Assembly: GCA_026770585.1 (NCBI GenBank)
Contig: MU646644.1
Coordinates: 121,667-134,340 of the forward strand
Direction: 5' to 3'
Origin: Baffinella frigidus
Lineage: Eukaryota; Cryptophyceae; Cryptomonadales; Baffinellaceae
DNA length: 12,674 nt
The notes under the pieces are model-generated. The model was given only the letters and a program-made list of their open reading frames with translations, made no database searches and had not been told where the DNA came from. Both the position numbers and the translations under genes were made by a program. This document shows positions 6,663-12,674 of the stretch, in pieces. The first letter of the stretch is position 1; each line of letters starts with the position of its first letter.

Positions 6663-6739
6663 CTGCGCAGGACGGCGAAGGGGGGGTCAGTTTCCGCGAG
6701 AAAGATACATGGAAACTCAATTATTTGAACATTACCGTT

Positions 6740-6850
6740 CAATTAATTAATGCGCCATCTGTTCATTAATGTTCAACTTAACCGGTGTTCACTTTTGGAT
6801 AAGTTGATCATCAATGTTTACATTAATGTTTAATCAATTAATGTTCCATC
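6740..6850. repeat. AT-rich block with ATTAATGTT repeats
   Basis: Short direct and inverted repeats of TTAATGTTCAA and AATTAATG in the exon 6 to exon 7 intron, much more AT-rich than its surroundings. Confidence 0.5.
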
Positions 6851-6984
6851 TCTCTCACTTTCTATCCGCTCCCGCTGTCGACTCGGTTTTCTGCCACAAT
6901 CGAGAGTCGAGCGGCGGGGCAATTTCTCTGCACCGCGTGCTGACTGCAGCGAGTCACCGACCATAAATGAATATCCACATACAA

Positions 6985-7105
6985 ACCTTGAAATTTCAGT
7001 AACCGAAATATCAAGTTTCGGTGACCGAAATCTCAAGGTCAACCGAACTCTCAAAGTCAACCAGACCCAGGTTTTCGGTAGCCGAAATCGGACTCTCCGA
7101 ACTCT
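6985..7105. repeat. Repeated CCGAAAT(C/A)TCAAG motif
   Basis: Several copies of GTAACCGAAATNTCAAG with local dyads (TTTCGGTGACCGAAA, TTTTCGGTAGCCGAAA). No coding support; may be a decayed element. Confidence 0.55.
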
Positions 7106-7433
7106 CAGGGTCTGCAGGGTGATCAAACCCGCATCCGAGTTTCGTGCCGTGGCAAATGGTATTGGCCTTTTGGCACCACCGCAGGAAGCTCAGGAACGGA
7201 AGAGAGCGAGGCAAACCCCTGAAACCTCAACCTCAAAACCTGCAAAACTAGAAAGCTCTCGAGCGAACAGGGAACAACTTGAAAGGTTTTCAGGACTTTC
7301 ACCAGAAAACCAGGTTCGGAATCCAGATCTGACTGTCTTATTTGTGGCGAGTTGACTCGAGAGCGGCTAGGGAGTGTCCAACAAAACGTGCAAATGACTC
7401 AAACGTTTCGGCAGATAAGGGAACCTGGCGCAC

Positions 7434-7520
7434 GCCGCATTCGGCGAGCAAGGTCTCAGCGTCAGAAAGCCGAGACTGGATTTTCGGGCGAAGCTCCTGC
7501 ACCTCGCCCGCGTTTTCCAC
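7434..7520 (-). CDS. Helicase exon 6: helical insertion
   Basis: This 87-nt exon reads VENAGEVQELRPKIQSRLSD and ends AETLLAECG, 29 codons, phase 0 at both ends. The acceptor is GGGACAG before GTGGAA. The chosen donor is GGC then GTGCGC at 7433, the same hexamer as at exons 2, 3 and 8. The frame stays open for another 31 codons to a TAA at 7338, so a later donor (for example CAG then GTTCCC) or intron retention is possible. Helix-rich content fits the Hel2i-like insertion that contacts dsRNA in this family. Confidence 0.8.
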
Positions 7521-7568
7521 CTGTCCCAGAGCATTTCTTTTTATTTAATTATTTTATTTATTATTTCC

Positions 7569-7838
7569 ATGGCGTCGCCTGGGACCGGACAGAGAAATCA
7601 GCTTGGGGGAGCCCCGTCCCCCCAGAATCAAGGGAAGGCGATCCCTTCATTCGCATCTGGTGGTCACACGAAAACAACAAAAACACTGCCAACGGTTGAC
7701 GATGCCACTACTAAACCTGCAGCCAGCAGATCCAAAAAGCTAGTTGGGTGTGCCACTCTACCAGCACCATGTTGCGTCCGTGAACGCACCCCATGTCCTG
7801 CAGAGGTGCCCGAAGCAGAGCAAAGCAGATCTCAGTGA
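7569..7838 (+). CDS. Doubtful plus-strand frame inside the exon 5 to 6 intron
   Basis: An 89-codon frame starts MASPGTGQRNQLGGAPSP in a good start context (TTCCATGGCG) after an AT-rich stretch. It is rich in Thr, Ser, Pro, Lys and Ala, with no recognised domain. It is antisense to the helicase gene and runs through a duplicated intron block (7719-7757), which argues against selection on the protein. Confidence 0.15.
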   Translation: MASPGTGQRNQLGGAPSPQNQGKAIPSFASGGHTKTTKTLPTVDDATTKPAASRSKKLVGCATLPAPCCVRERTPCPAEVPEAEQSRSQ

Positions 7839-7910
7839 TGGTCACGAAAGCTGTTCAAATATGTTCGTAGCCAGCAGATCCAAACCCCGCGCTAGTTGGG
7901 TGTGAGAATG
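7719..7910. repeat. Duplicated donor-side intron block
   Basis: AGCCAGCAGATCCAAA and GCTAGTTGGGTGTG occur at 7719-7757 and 7866-7905. The second copy is the first part of the intron after exon 5. Confidence 0.8.
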
Positions 7911-7914
7911 ACAC

Positions 7915-7968
7915 CTTGCTGCGAAGCACGTTGATGGAATCCTCCAGCCAGTGTTCCTCCGCCGAAAT
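7915..7968 (-). CDS. Helicase exon 5: helical insertion
   Basis: This 54-nt exon encodes ISAEEHWLEDSINVLRSK, phase 0 at both ends. The acceptor is CATCAG before ATTTCG. The donor is AAG then GTGTCA at 7914. The peptide is charged and helical with no motif of its own; it is assigned by position, phase and open frame between exons 4 and 6. The first ~50 nt of the following intron (7866-7910) are duplicated at 7719-7757. Confidence 0.75.
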
Positions 7969-8140
7969 CTGATGAAAAATGATCGTTTGAAAACCATCGT
8001 TTGAAAAATCGTCGTTTAAGAAACCAATGGGTGAAAATAATCGTTTCGTTTCTAAGGGTTAGGGTTTGCTGTTCCAGAAGCTGCGTTCGCATTTTGCAAA
8101 AGATGCATTTGGGTTTAGGACGTCAAACGCTGCTCTAAAA

Positions 8141-8196
8141 CTAATTGCATCAAGGCAAGTTGACTTTTGATGAAAGGTTTGTAGTCCACCGTGTGG
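8141..8196. mobile_element. D-family MITE, right half only
   Basis: TAATTGCATCAAGGCAAGTT, then GACTTTTGATGAAAGG and GTAGTCCACCGTGTGG match the right half of D copies; the left half is absent. Confidence 0.75.
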
Positions 8197-8327
8197 CTTG
8201 AGCTGACCCTGTGATGCGCTGGTCTGCATTCGGTGTAGGATTTGAGGTTTGAGAGCGCTGCCAGACCACTGGATTCTCCATTCTAAGGCAGTGCTCGGTC
8301 AGCCTCATCAACGCTGCCGATCACCTC

Positions 8328-8500
8328 CCGCCTCCTCTCTTTTTCTCTCTCTCGCTCTGTCTCTCTGTCTCTCTCTCTCTCTCTCGCTCTCTCTCGCGCT
8401 TTCTGTCTGTCTGTCTGTCTGTCTGTCTATCAGGACGGGATGGTGTCAGGCAACATCTCTCTATCTCTCTCTCTGTCTCTCTCTCTCTCTCTCTGCTCAC
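8328..8500. repeat. CT and CTGT microsatellites
   Basis: (CT)n tracts on both sides of a (CTGT)n run at about 8402-8428. Open frames here are artefacts. Confidence 0.93.
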
Positions 8501-8603
8501 GCCTCTGCCTGTCATCGTTGAGCTCCACACATGGCGGCCGTGTGGCATACAGGTCATGAGGCACGGAGGCGGGACTACAGATCATGAGGCACGGGGGCGG
8601 GTT

Positions 8604-8666
8604 CGGGTTTAGGGTTTCGGGTTTCGGGTCTGGGGTGTAGGGTTTCGGGTTCAGGGTTGAGGGCTC
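8604..8666. repeat. Degenerate telomere-like TTTCGGG/TTTAGGG tract
   Basis: TTTAGGG, TTTCGGG and TGTAGGG variants immediately downstream of the exon 4 donor. Confidence 0.8.
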
Positions 8667-8677
8667 GGAACCTGGAC

Positions 8678-8737
8678 CCACGTGTGCCTCTCCTCCACAC
8701 TCGTCTGGTTCTGCGCCAGCTCCTCGAGGTTGTCCAC
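8678..8737 (-). CDS. Helicase exon 4: start of helical insertion
   Basis: This 60-nt exon encodes VDNLEELAQNQTSVEERHTW in phase 0 at both ends. Together with exon 3 it gives LVSV-VDNLEEL, which fits the T-V-x-N-L-x-x-L segment that opens the helicase insertion domain in RIG-I/MDA5. The acceptor is TCGCAG before GTGGAC. The donor is ACGTGG then GTCCAG at 8677, which keeps phase 0 for exon 5; an alternative donor at 8681 would break the frame. No duplicated copy of this exon was noticed. Confidence 0.82.
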
Positions 8738-8779
8738 CTGCGATACCACGTCACATTCTCATCTCCACAAAAGTATTAA

Positions 8780-8802
8780 TTGATTGCGTTTGACGCAATC
8801 AA
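8780..8802. repeat. Perfect hairpin TTGATTGCGT/ACGCAATCAA
   Basis: A 10-bp stem with a 3-nt loop, followed by ACTGCACAACTGC, which also occurs at 1319-1331. Confidence 0.75.
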
Positions 8803-8879
8803 ATTTACTGCACAACTGCCTTACTATTACTTGTATGAGCAAATCGTGTAGCAATTTTCGTTGCCAAAAAGTAATTATT

Positions 8880-9440
8880 TAATACTCATATGGAGATCAT
8901 TTCTGGGGCGCCCACATCGGAGTTCCCCTACATCGGAGTTGCCCAAACTGCCCACCGAGATAGAGTGCTCGAACAGCGAGGCTCGAACAGCTAGAGGCTA
9001 GACGAGGTACTCTAGGTGTGGTTACCAGAATCTGTCCACATGAAAAGGCATAAGATAGCATCATTGTATGCCTAACATAGCATATACACCCTTATCTTCC
9101 GCGTGGAAGCCTAAGATAGCGGGACATAATCTGTCCTGTTCCGAAATCAAATTGCGACGGCGTGTCCACACACACCGGGCTATCAAGGCATGCTGCTTCA
9201 GAAGACTCGGTGAAAATTTTACCTATTCTCTTGAACCATATTTGTAGGACCCCCCCTATGTCACTATGGAGTTATCCTGTAGGGCATAGGGATTATCAAA
9301 TCCCTTCGTAGCCTTCGTATTCTCAAATCCCTTCGTAGCCTTCGTATTCTCCTTCGTATTCTCTGAATATTATCCTAGAATTCTCAGTCTACATTCTTGA
9401 GTTCAGCAAGAATCCACCACGCCCCTTCACTAGTCGGGAG
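8880..9440. other. Intron sequence with small tandem repeats
   Basis: Contains doubled units: ACATCGGAGTT (8913-8945), GCTCGAACAGC (8967-8992) and AATCCCTTCGTAGCCTTCGT (9297-9350). The last resembles E-family ends. No coding evidence. Confidence 0.6.
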
Positions 9441-9446
9441 TCAGAT

Positions 9447-9465
9447 ACACCACAGAGACGAACAG
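9447..9465 (-). pseudogene. Copy of exon 3 3' end
   Basis: CACCACAGAGACGA repeats the exon 3 end at 9783-9796, downstream of exon 3. The adjacent intron block ACGCACNTACACCCTAAACC is also doubled (9565 and 9736). Confidence 0.6.
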
Positions 9466-9606
9466 TAATGGTCAAAAAGGCTCCAACAGCTCCAACAGGA
9501 GCAGAGCCCTGCGATATCGTGGTAAACCAGGCTCCCCTACACCAGGCTCTCTAACACCGCAGTTAACGCACCTACACCCTAAACCCCTGAACCATACACC
9601 CTAAAC

Positions 9607-9609
<3 letters not shown>

Positions 9610-9650
<41 letters not shown>

Positions 9651-9654
9651 GAGG

Positions 9655-9697
<43 letters not shown>

Positions 9698-9730
9698 TGA
9701 GAGAGAGAGAGAGACAGGGATGGAGGGAGA
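9610..9730. repeat. GT then GA microsatellites
   Basis: About 38 bp of (GT)n followed by about 75 bp of GA-rich repeat, flanked by inverted-orientation CCCTAAA pieces. Confidence 0.95.
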
Positions 9731-9785
9731 GAGAGACGCACTTACACCCTAAACCCCAGAAGCATACGCCCTACACCCAGCGCAC

Positions 9786-9903
9786 CACAGAGACGAGGTT
9801 GGCGTCCCCCATGTCGAGGAGGAGATCGAGGATCTGGAACTTGGCCTCGACGACTGAGTCAGCGCTCGGGAGCGACGCTGTCAGCCCAATGACGATCGGC
9901 CGC
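9786..9903 (-). CDS. Helicase exon 3: motif III GLTAS
   Basis: This 118-nt exon reads RPIVIGLTASLPSADSVVEA and then a helical stretch ending MGDANLVSV. GLTAS is motif III of RIG-I/Dicer-type helicases, which couples ATP hydrolysis to RNA binding. The following segment up to DANLVSV corresponds to the end of the first RecA-like domain (LDA...TV in relatives). The acceptor is CACAG at 9908-9904; the first G completes the Gly codon left by exon 2. The donor is GTG then GTGCGC at 9785, phase 0. Copies of the 5' end and acceptor of this exon occur upstream (10047-10108, 10174-10193, 10486-10500), and a copy of the 3' end occurs downstream (9447-9465). Confidence 0.92.
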
Positions 9904-10640
9904 CTGTGTCATGTGTTGATGTTCCATCCTTGATATTCCAGTCGTGATGTTCCATTATCACTATTATAGTGATATAATGATGGCCAGTAAGGGATCTCAT
10001 TAATGATGCCAACCGCATGTGACGACAACAAGTCCCTTAAGATAATGGCATCGACGACCAAGTCAGCACTCGGGAGAGATGCTGTCAGCCCAAAAACGAT
10101 CGGACGCCTCCTGATGTTGACGATAATGATGTGTGCAAGACAATAAACATGTAAGATAACGGTCAACCACACCATGATCGGCCGCCTGTTCATTATTGAT
10201 GTTCCATTATTGATGTGCCATCCTTGATATTCCAGTAGTGATGGTCCATTATCAGTAATCCAGTAAGATAATGATGCGCCCTTTGCAATGTGTTAATGTG
10301 CCAGAGCCCATTATTTTACACGTTGGTAATGATGACCAGTGGGAGATCCCGTTGGTGATACCAACCTACTGAAAATATAGATCCCATTCAATGATACCAA
10401 CAACCTTGAGATAATGGCCTCGGCGTCTTGGTCATTCATGGGAGTTAGCAGCATTGATGGGTGTTCGTATCATCCAAGGGGGGTAGTATCGGCGGCCTGC
10501 GTACAGAATGTGAGACAATCATCCAAGATGCAAGATAATGATGGCACGTAATGCACGATAATGAAGGCCAGTGAGAGATCCCATTAATGATACCAACCAA
10601 TTTACCAACCCCGTTTAATGATATCGTGATCACGCACTCC
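9904..10640. repeat. Degenerate GATAATGATGGCC repeats with exon 3 start copies
   Basis: Repeated blocks of GAGATCCCATTAATGATACC type occur at 9976-10014, 10327-10365, 10378-10401 and 10557-10600, with GATGTTCCATNATTGAT at 9917-9955 and 10197-10245. Interspersed are exon 3 starts: 10047-10108 (minus strand reads RPIVFGLTASLPSAD), 10174-10193 and 10486-10500, each with AGGCGGCCGAT-type ends. All are upstream of exon 3. Confidence 0.82.
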
Positions 10641-10672
10641 TTATGAGCTGACACACAGGCCGATTCATGTGG

Positions 10673-10852
10673 CAGTTTCATAGGACAACGGCCTGAAAAC
10701 CGGGTAGTTAAGACTACGGTATTGCCTACCGTAGGCCGTAGGGGTCTGGGGGGGGTCCTACGAAATATCAGGACCTAGGAGCCCTATGGCCTACCGTAGG
10801 CGATACCGTAGGCCTAACTATCCGGTTTTCAGTCGGTTACCCTGTGAAGTTG
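10673..10852. mobile_element. 180-bp near-palindromic element (P family)
   Basis: CAGTTTCATAGG...CTGAAAACCGGGTAGTTA on the left is matched, reverse complemented, on the right (CAACTTCACAGG...CTGAAAACCGGATAGTTA). The arms continue through CTACGGTATTGCCTACCGTAGGCC. A second copy sits in the exon 1 to 2 intron. Confidence 0.85.
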
Positions 10853-10900
10853 TCGCAGCGGTCCCAGTGGGAAAGGCGAGGGGGGCGAGTAGTGATCTTC

Positions 10901-11094
10901 TAGGGTAGGGTATGGGTTTAGGGTTTAAGGGTTTCAGAATTTTGGGGTTTAGGGTTTAGGGTTTACGGTGTTGGGGTTTTGGGGTTTTGGTGTGTTGGTG
11001 TTTGGGGTTTAGGAGTTTAGGGGTTTTGGGGTTTTGGGGTTTTGGGGTTTTGGGGTTTTGGAGTTTTGGGGTTTCGAGGTTTTGGGGTTTAGGG
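10901..11094. repeat. Degenerate TTTAGGG/TTTTGGGG tract
   Basis: G-rich heptamers and GGGGTTTT octamers, starting about 20 nt after exon 2 in transcript order. Confidence 0.93.
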
Positions 11095-11116
11095 GCGAGT
11101 GGCGTTCGGGGCGCAC

Positions 11117-11172
11117 CCTCCATCCTTGGGAAGATTCTTGTACTGCCGCAGAACCTGCATGTACTTGTGCTC
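11117..11172 (-). CDS. Helicase exon 2: linker between motifs II and III
   Basis: This 56-nt exon encodes EHKYMQVLRQYKNLPKDGG. It corresponds to the segment after DECHH in RIG-I-like and Dicer helicases, where H.Y..V...Y precedes motif III. Joined to exon 1 it reads DECHHCSK-EHKYMQVLRQYK, the expected spacing. The acceptor is GCAG at 11176-11173 and the donor is GAGG then GTGCGC at 11116, leaving two bases (GG) that are completed by the first base of exon 3. An in-frame stop just upstream confirms that the exon does not extend to the right. A start three bases earlier (CAG, adding Gln) is possible. Directly downstream in the intron is a long degenerate telomere-like tract. Confidence 0.9.
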
Positions 11173-11504
11173 CTGCTCATTCAGACATCAATAATTTATG
11201 ACACTTTTTGACTTTATTCGAATGAGAATTGCACGGCGCAGAAATGAGGCGAGCTTAGGAAAATATCCGCGTTATCAATGGTCGAATAAAGAAGATTCGC
11301 CGTTTTGCCAAACCCATGATCATCGCCTGCTCCATGTGGCGTGTTTGATTAGATCAAATACGCCTACGGTAGTAATACACTAACAGGGAACACCAGAACG
11401 TGGATGTCCGATATCTTTACCATAGCACACAACCACCCGTAAGATATACCATATTGAAAAAAATTAAATCTTGCATCCTCGCTGATCCCCAGGACCGGAA
11501 GGGA

Positions 11505-11630
11505 TTTAGGGTTTAGGGTTTAGGGTTTAGGGTTTAGGGTTTAGGGTTTAGGGTTTAGGGTTTAGGGTTTAGGGTTTACGATTGAGGGTCTAGGGTCTAG
11601 GGTTTAGGGTTTAGGTTTAGGACTGAGGGC
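11505..11630. repeat. TTTAGGG telomere-type array
   Basis: Ten perfect heptamers (11505-11574) then variants, inside the exon 1 to exon 2 intron. Confidence 0.97.
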
Positions 11631-11636
11631 TTAGGA

Positions 11637-11832
11637 TTGGAGCAGAAGCAGGAGGTCAGTCTGCGCGAGAGAGTTCTCCTGATCTCCTGTGAAACAAGAA
11701 ACCAGACGATCCTTAGGACGTTACGAGAAACGCGATGGGCGTTACGGGCGTCGACTAAAAGGTCTTCGTTACCCCCCTCCTTTTCTCAGCGACCGCCACG
11801 AAGGGACATTGCACCTTGGAGAAGTGGATTGT
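11637..11832 (-). pseudogene. Broken copy of exon 1 3' part
   Basis: 11637-11690 matches the interior of exon 1 (CTGCGCGAGAGAG) with a deletion, and 11809-11832 matches its end and donor (TTGCACCTTGGAG). Both are downstream of exon 1. Confidence 0.7.
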
Positions 11833-11968
11833 ACCGCATGGCGCAAACCCAGCATGTCAACTTACGAATAATCAGCCAACCCGATTGAGGCAGAGCTAGC
11901 AGAGGCGTACCCATGCGAGCCTGTAGTTGAACGGAGCTAGGTGGTTACTCCACTGGGCAGCGAATTAC

Positions 11969-12045
11969 CTTGGAGCAGTGGTGGCATTCGTCGAGGACCA
12001 GGAGGTCGATCTGCGCGAGAGAGCCGTTGAGCTTCTCGAGGAGGG
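11969..12045 (-). pseudogene. Near-identical copy of exon 1 3' part
   Basis: About 76 bp nearly identical to exon 1, reading from SLLEKL through IDLLVLDECHHCSK and followed by GTAATT. The 5' third of the exon is missing and no acceptor precedes it, because the P-family element lies there. A retained alternative exon cannot be excluded. Confidence 0.85.
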
Positions 12046-12193
12046 AGTTAGGCCTACGGTACTGCCTACGGTAGGCCTAGGCCCCCTAGGACCTAATATT
12101 TCATATGACCCCCCCTCGGGCCCTACGGCCTACCATAGGCAATACCGTAGGCTTAACTACCTGGTTTTCAGGACGTTAGCCTATAAAGTTGCA
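12046..12193. mobile_element. P-family palindromic element between exon 1 and its copy
   Basis: The right arm (ending CTATAAAGTTGC at the exon 1 donor) is complete; the left arm starts at AGTTAGGCCTACGG and lacks the outer part. Arms share CTACGGTANTGCCTACGGTA with the copy at 10673-10852. Confidence 0.82.
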
Positions 12194-12194
12194 C

Positions 12195-12305
12195 CTTGGA
12201 GCAGTGGTGGCATTCGTCGAGGACCAGGAGGTCGATCTGCGCGAGAGAGCCGTGGAGCTTCTCGAGGAGGGAGAGCAGGTACTCCGGCACCACCACGATC
12301 ACGTC
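12195..12305 (-). CDS. Helicase exon 1: motif II DECHH
   Basis: This 111-nt exon gives 37 codons. It starts DVIVVVPEYLLSLLEKL, matching the strand before motif II (V..TPQ.LL..L in the family), and ends IDLLVLDECHHCSK, the Walker B/motif II that binds Mg and water for ATP hydrolysis. The acceptor is GCAG at 12308-12306, then GACGTG. The donor is AAG then GTGCAA at 12194, which leaves phase 0 and matches the phase-0 start of exon 2. The incoming phase is assumed, because the preceding exon lies beyond the window or was not recognised. The downstream intron starts within 3 nt of a palindromic element. Partial copies of the 3' part of this exon lie at 11969-12045, 11809-11832 and 11637-11690. Confidence 0.92.
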
Positions 12306-12345
12306 CTGCTTTCGGCTTTTGGGTTTCAGGTTTCGGGTTCAGGGT

Positions 12346-12478
12346 CCACACGGTGTGCTTCGAGGGGTTTGTTGGGCCTGGATTTCAGGGGGGTACGTGA
12401 CCAAATTGCATCAGAAAATCTCTAAAGGTAATTGCATCAAGGCAAGTTGACTTTTGATTTTCGTAGCCTACCTTGTGG
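12346..12478. mobile_element. D-family MITE, copy 4
   Basis: CCACACGGTGTGCTTCGA on the left, TCGTAGCCTACCTTGTGG on the right, and the shared interior GGGTACGTGACCAAATTGCA. It lies in the intron upstream of exon 1. Confidence 0.8.
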
Positions 12479-12625
12479 TTAGGGACGTCCTGTCCGTCCC
12501 GCCAAAGTTATAGAGGCGTCAGGCCCGGCGCGAGAGCGCCATCGTTACTCAGGCTGAGTCGCAGAGGTACTGAGGGTGCTGCCGAGGGTCAAGATTGAAG
12601 GCCTCAGTCGCCCATAGAGAGATAG
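12479..12625. other. Unassigned sequence upstream of exon 1
   Basis: GC-rich unique sequence. The preceding helicase segment (motifs I and Ia) was not found here in any minus frame, so it must lie further right. Confidence 0.4.
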
Positions 12626-12674
12626 GGAGGGAGAGAGAGGGAGAGGGAGAGAGAACGAGCGAGAGAGAGAGAGA
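12622..12674. repeat. GA-rich tract at window end
   Basis: Imperfect GGGA/GAGA repeat continuing to the window edge. Confidence 0.92.

Larger units (their letters stand above)
129..12305 (-). other. RIG-I/MDA5-Dicer-type helicase gene, partial, 11 exons recognised
   Basis: This is the gene locus formed by the eleven exons listed separately. Read on the minus strand they give roughly 340 residues of a DExH superfamily 2 helicase core with motifs in the right order: DECHH (II), GLTAS (III), RGIVFVKTR (IV) and GECNLLVATSV (V), with a helical insertion between the two RecA-like halves as in RIG-I-like receptors and Dicers. Members of this clade are dsRNA-dependent ATPases of RNA interference or antiviral sensing, normally cytoplasmic. 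Nine of the ten internal junctions join without a frame break; the exon 7 to exon 8 junction does not. The gene is open at both window edges, so it cannot be told whether RNase III domains (Dicer) or a RIG-I-type C-terminal domain follow. The KTR form of motif IV leans towards RIG-I/MDA5; DECHH occurs in both MDA5 and Dicer. Confidence 0.87.

Noticed and set aside
6403-6742. Three overlapping minus frames rich in Cys, Pro and Ala
   Set aside because: They arise because a 20-bp tandem repeat without stops is open in all frames; only 6605-6662 is supported as an exon.
10956-11211. Overlapping plus and minus frames of Gly/Leu/Phe or Pro/Lys/Asn repeats
   Set aside because: Translation of the TTTTGGGG tract; exon 2 lies in a different minus frame.
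8690-12674. Chromosome end or telomere
   Set aside because: The TTTAGGG arrays are short, internal and flanked by gene exons on both sides.
1-12674. CRISPR array, tRNA, rRNA or bacterial operon
   Set aside because: No regularly spaced identical repeats with unique spacers, no tRNA-like cloverleaf or rRNA blocks noticed, and no contiguous coding frames of bacterial type.

Overview
The window is eukaryotic nuclear DNA, most likely from an alga or alga-related protist. It carries perfect and degenerate arrays of the Arabidopsis-type telomere heptamer TTTAGGG (used by plants, many green algae, dinoflagellates and some other protists). It also has many microsatellites, palindromic MITE-like elements, and small GC-rich exons in spliceosomal introns whose donors mostly begin GTG (several GTGCGC). 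A prasinophyte green alga or a dinoflagellate would fit; the sequence alone does not decide. There is no sign of bacterial gene organisation, rRNA, tRNA or CRISPR.

The main content is one gene on the minus strand that runs through the whole window and off both ends. Eleven short exons (12305 down to about 129) can be joined. All but one internal junction keep the reading frame, and the joined exons spell, in the correct order, the core of a superfamily 2 helicase of the RIG-I/MDA5-Dicer clade. The order is a VVVPEYLL block and motif II (DECHH) in exon 1; the EHKYMQVLRQY linker in exon 2; motif III (GLTAS) in exon 3; a helical insertion (Hel2i-like) over exons 4 to 8; LEKLHEILQEI and motif IV (RGIVFVKTR) over exons 8 and 9; FVGQ in exon 10; and MTIGEQ...F..GECNLLVATSV in exon 11. 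The ATP-binding motif I should lie beyond the right end; motif VI and any C-terminal domain (RNase III/PAZ or RNA-binding) should lie beyond the left end. Only about 1.0 kb of 12.7 kb is coding. One exon (exon 8) has an unresolved frame at its 5' side.

The introns (0.4 to 2.5 kb) are filled with MITE-like inverted-repeat elements (at least four families), interstitial telomere repeats, GA/CT/GT/CTA microsatellites and decayed copies of the neighbouring exons. These copies follow a polarity rule. Copies of an exon's 5' end plus its acceptor lie in the upstream intron, and copies of its 3' end plus its donor lie in the downstream intron. At three exons a MITE-like element starts within about 10 nt of the exon end and is followed by the duplicated exon end. 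This is the most unusual feature of the window: an introner-like process of intron growth that duplicates splice-site-bearing exon ends.
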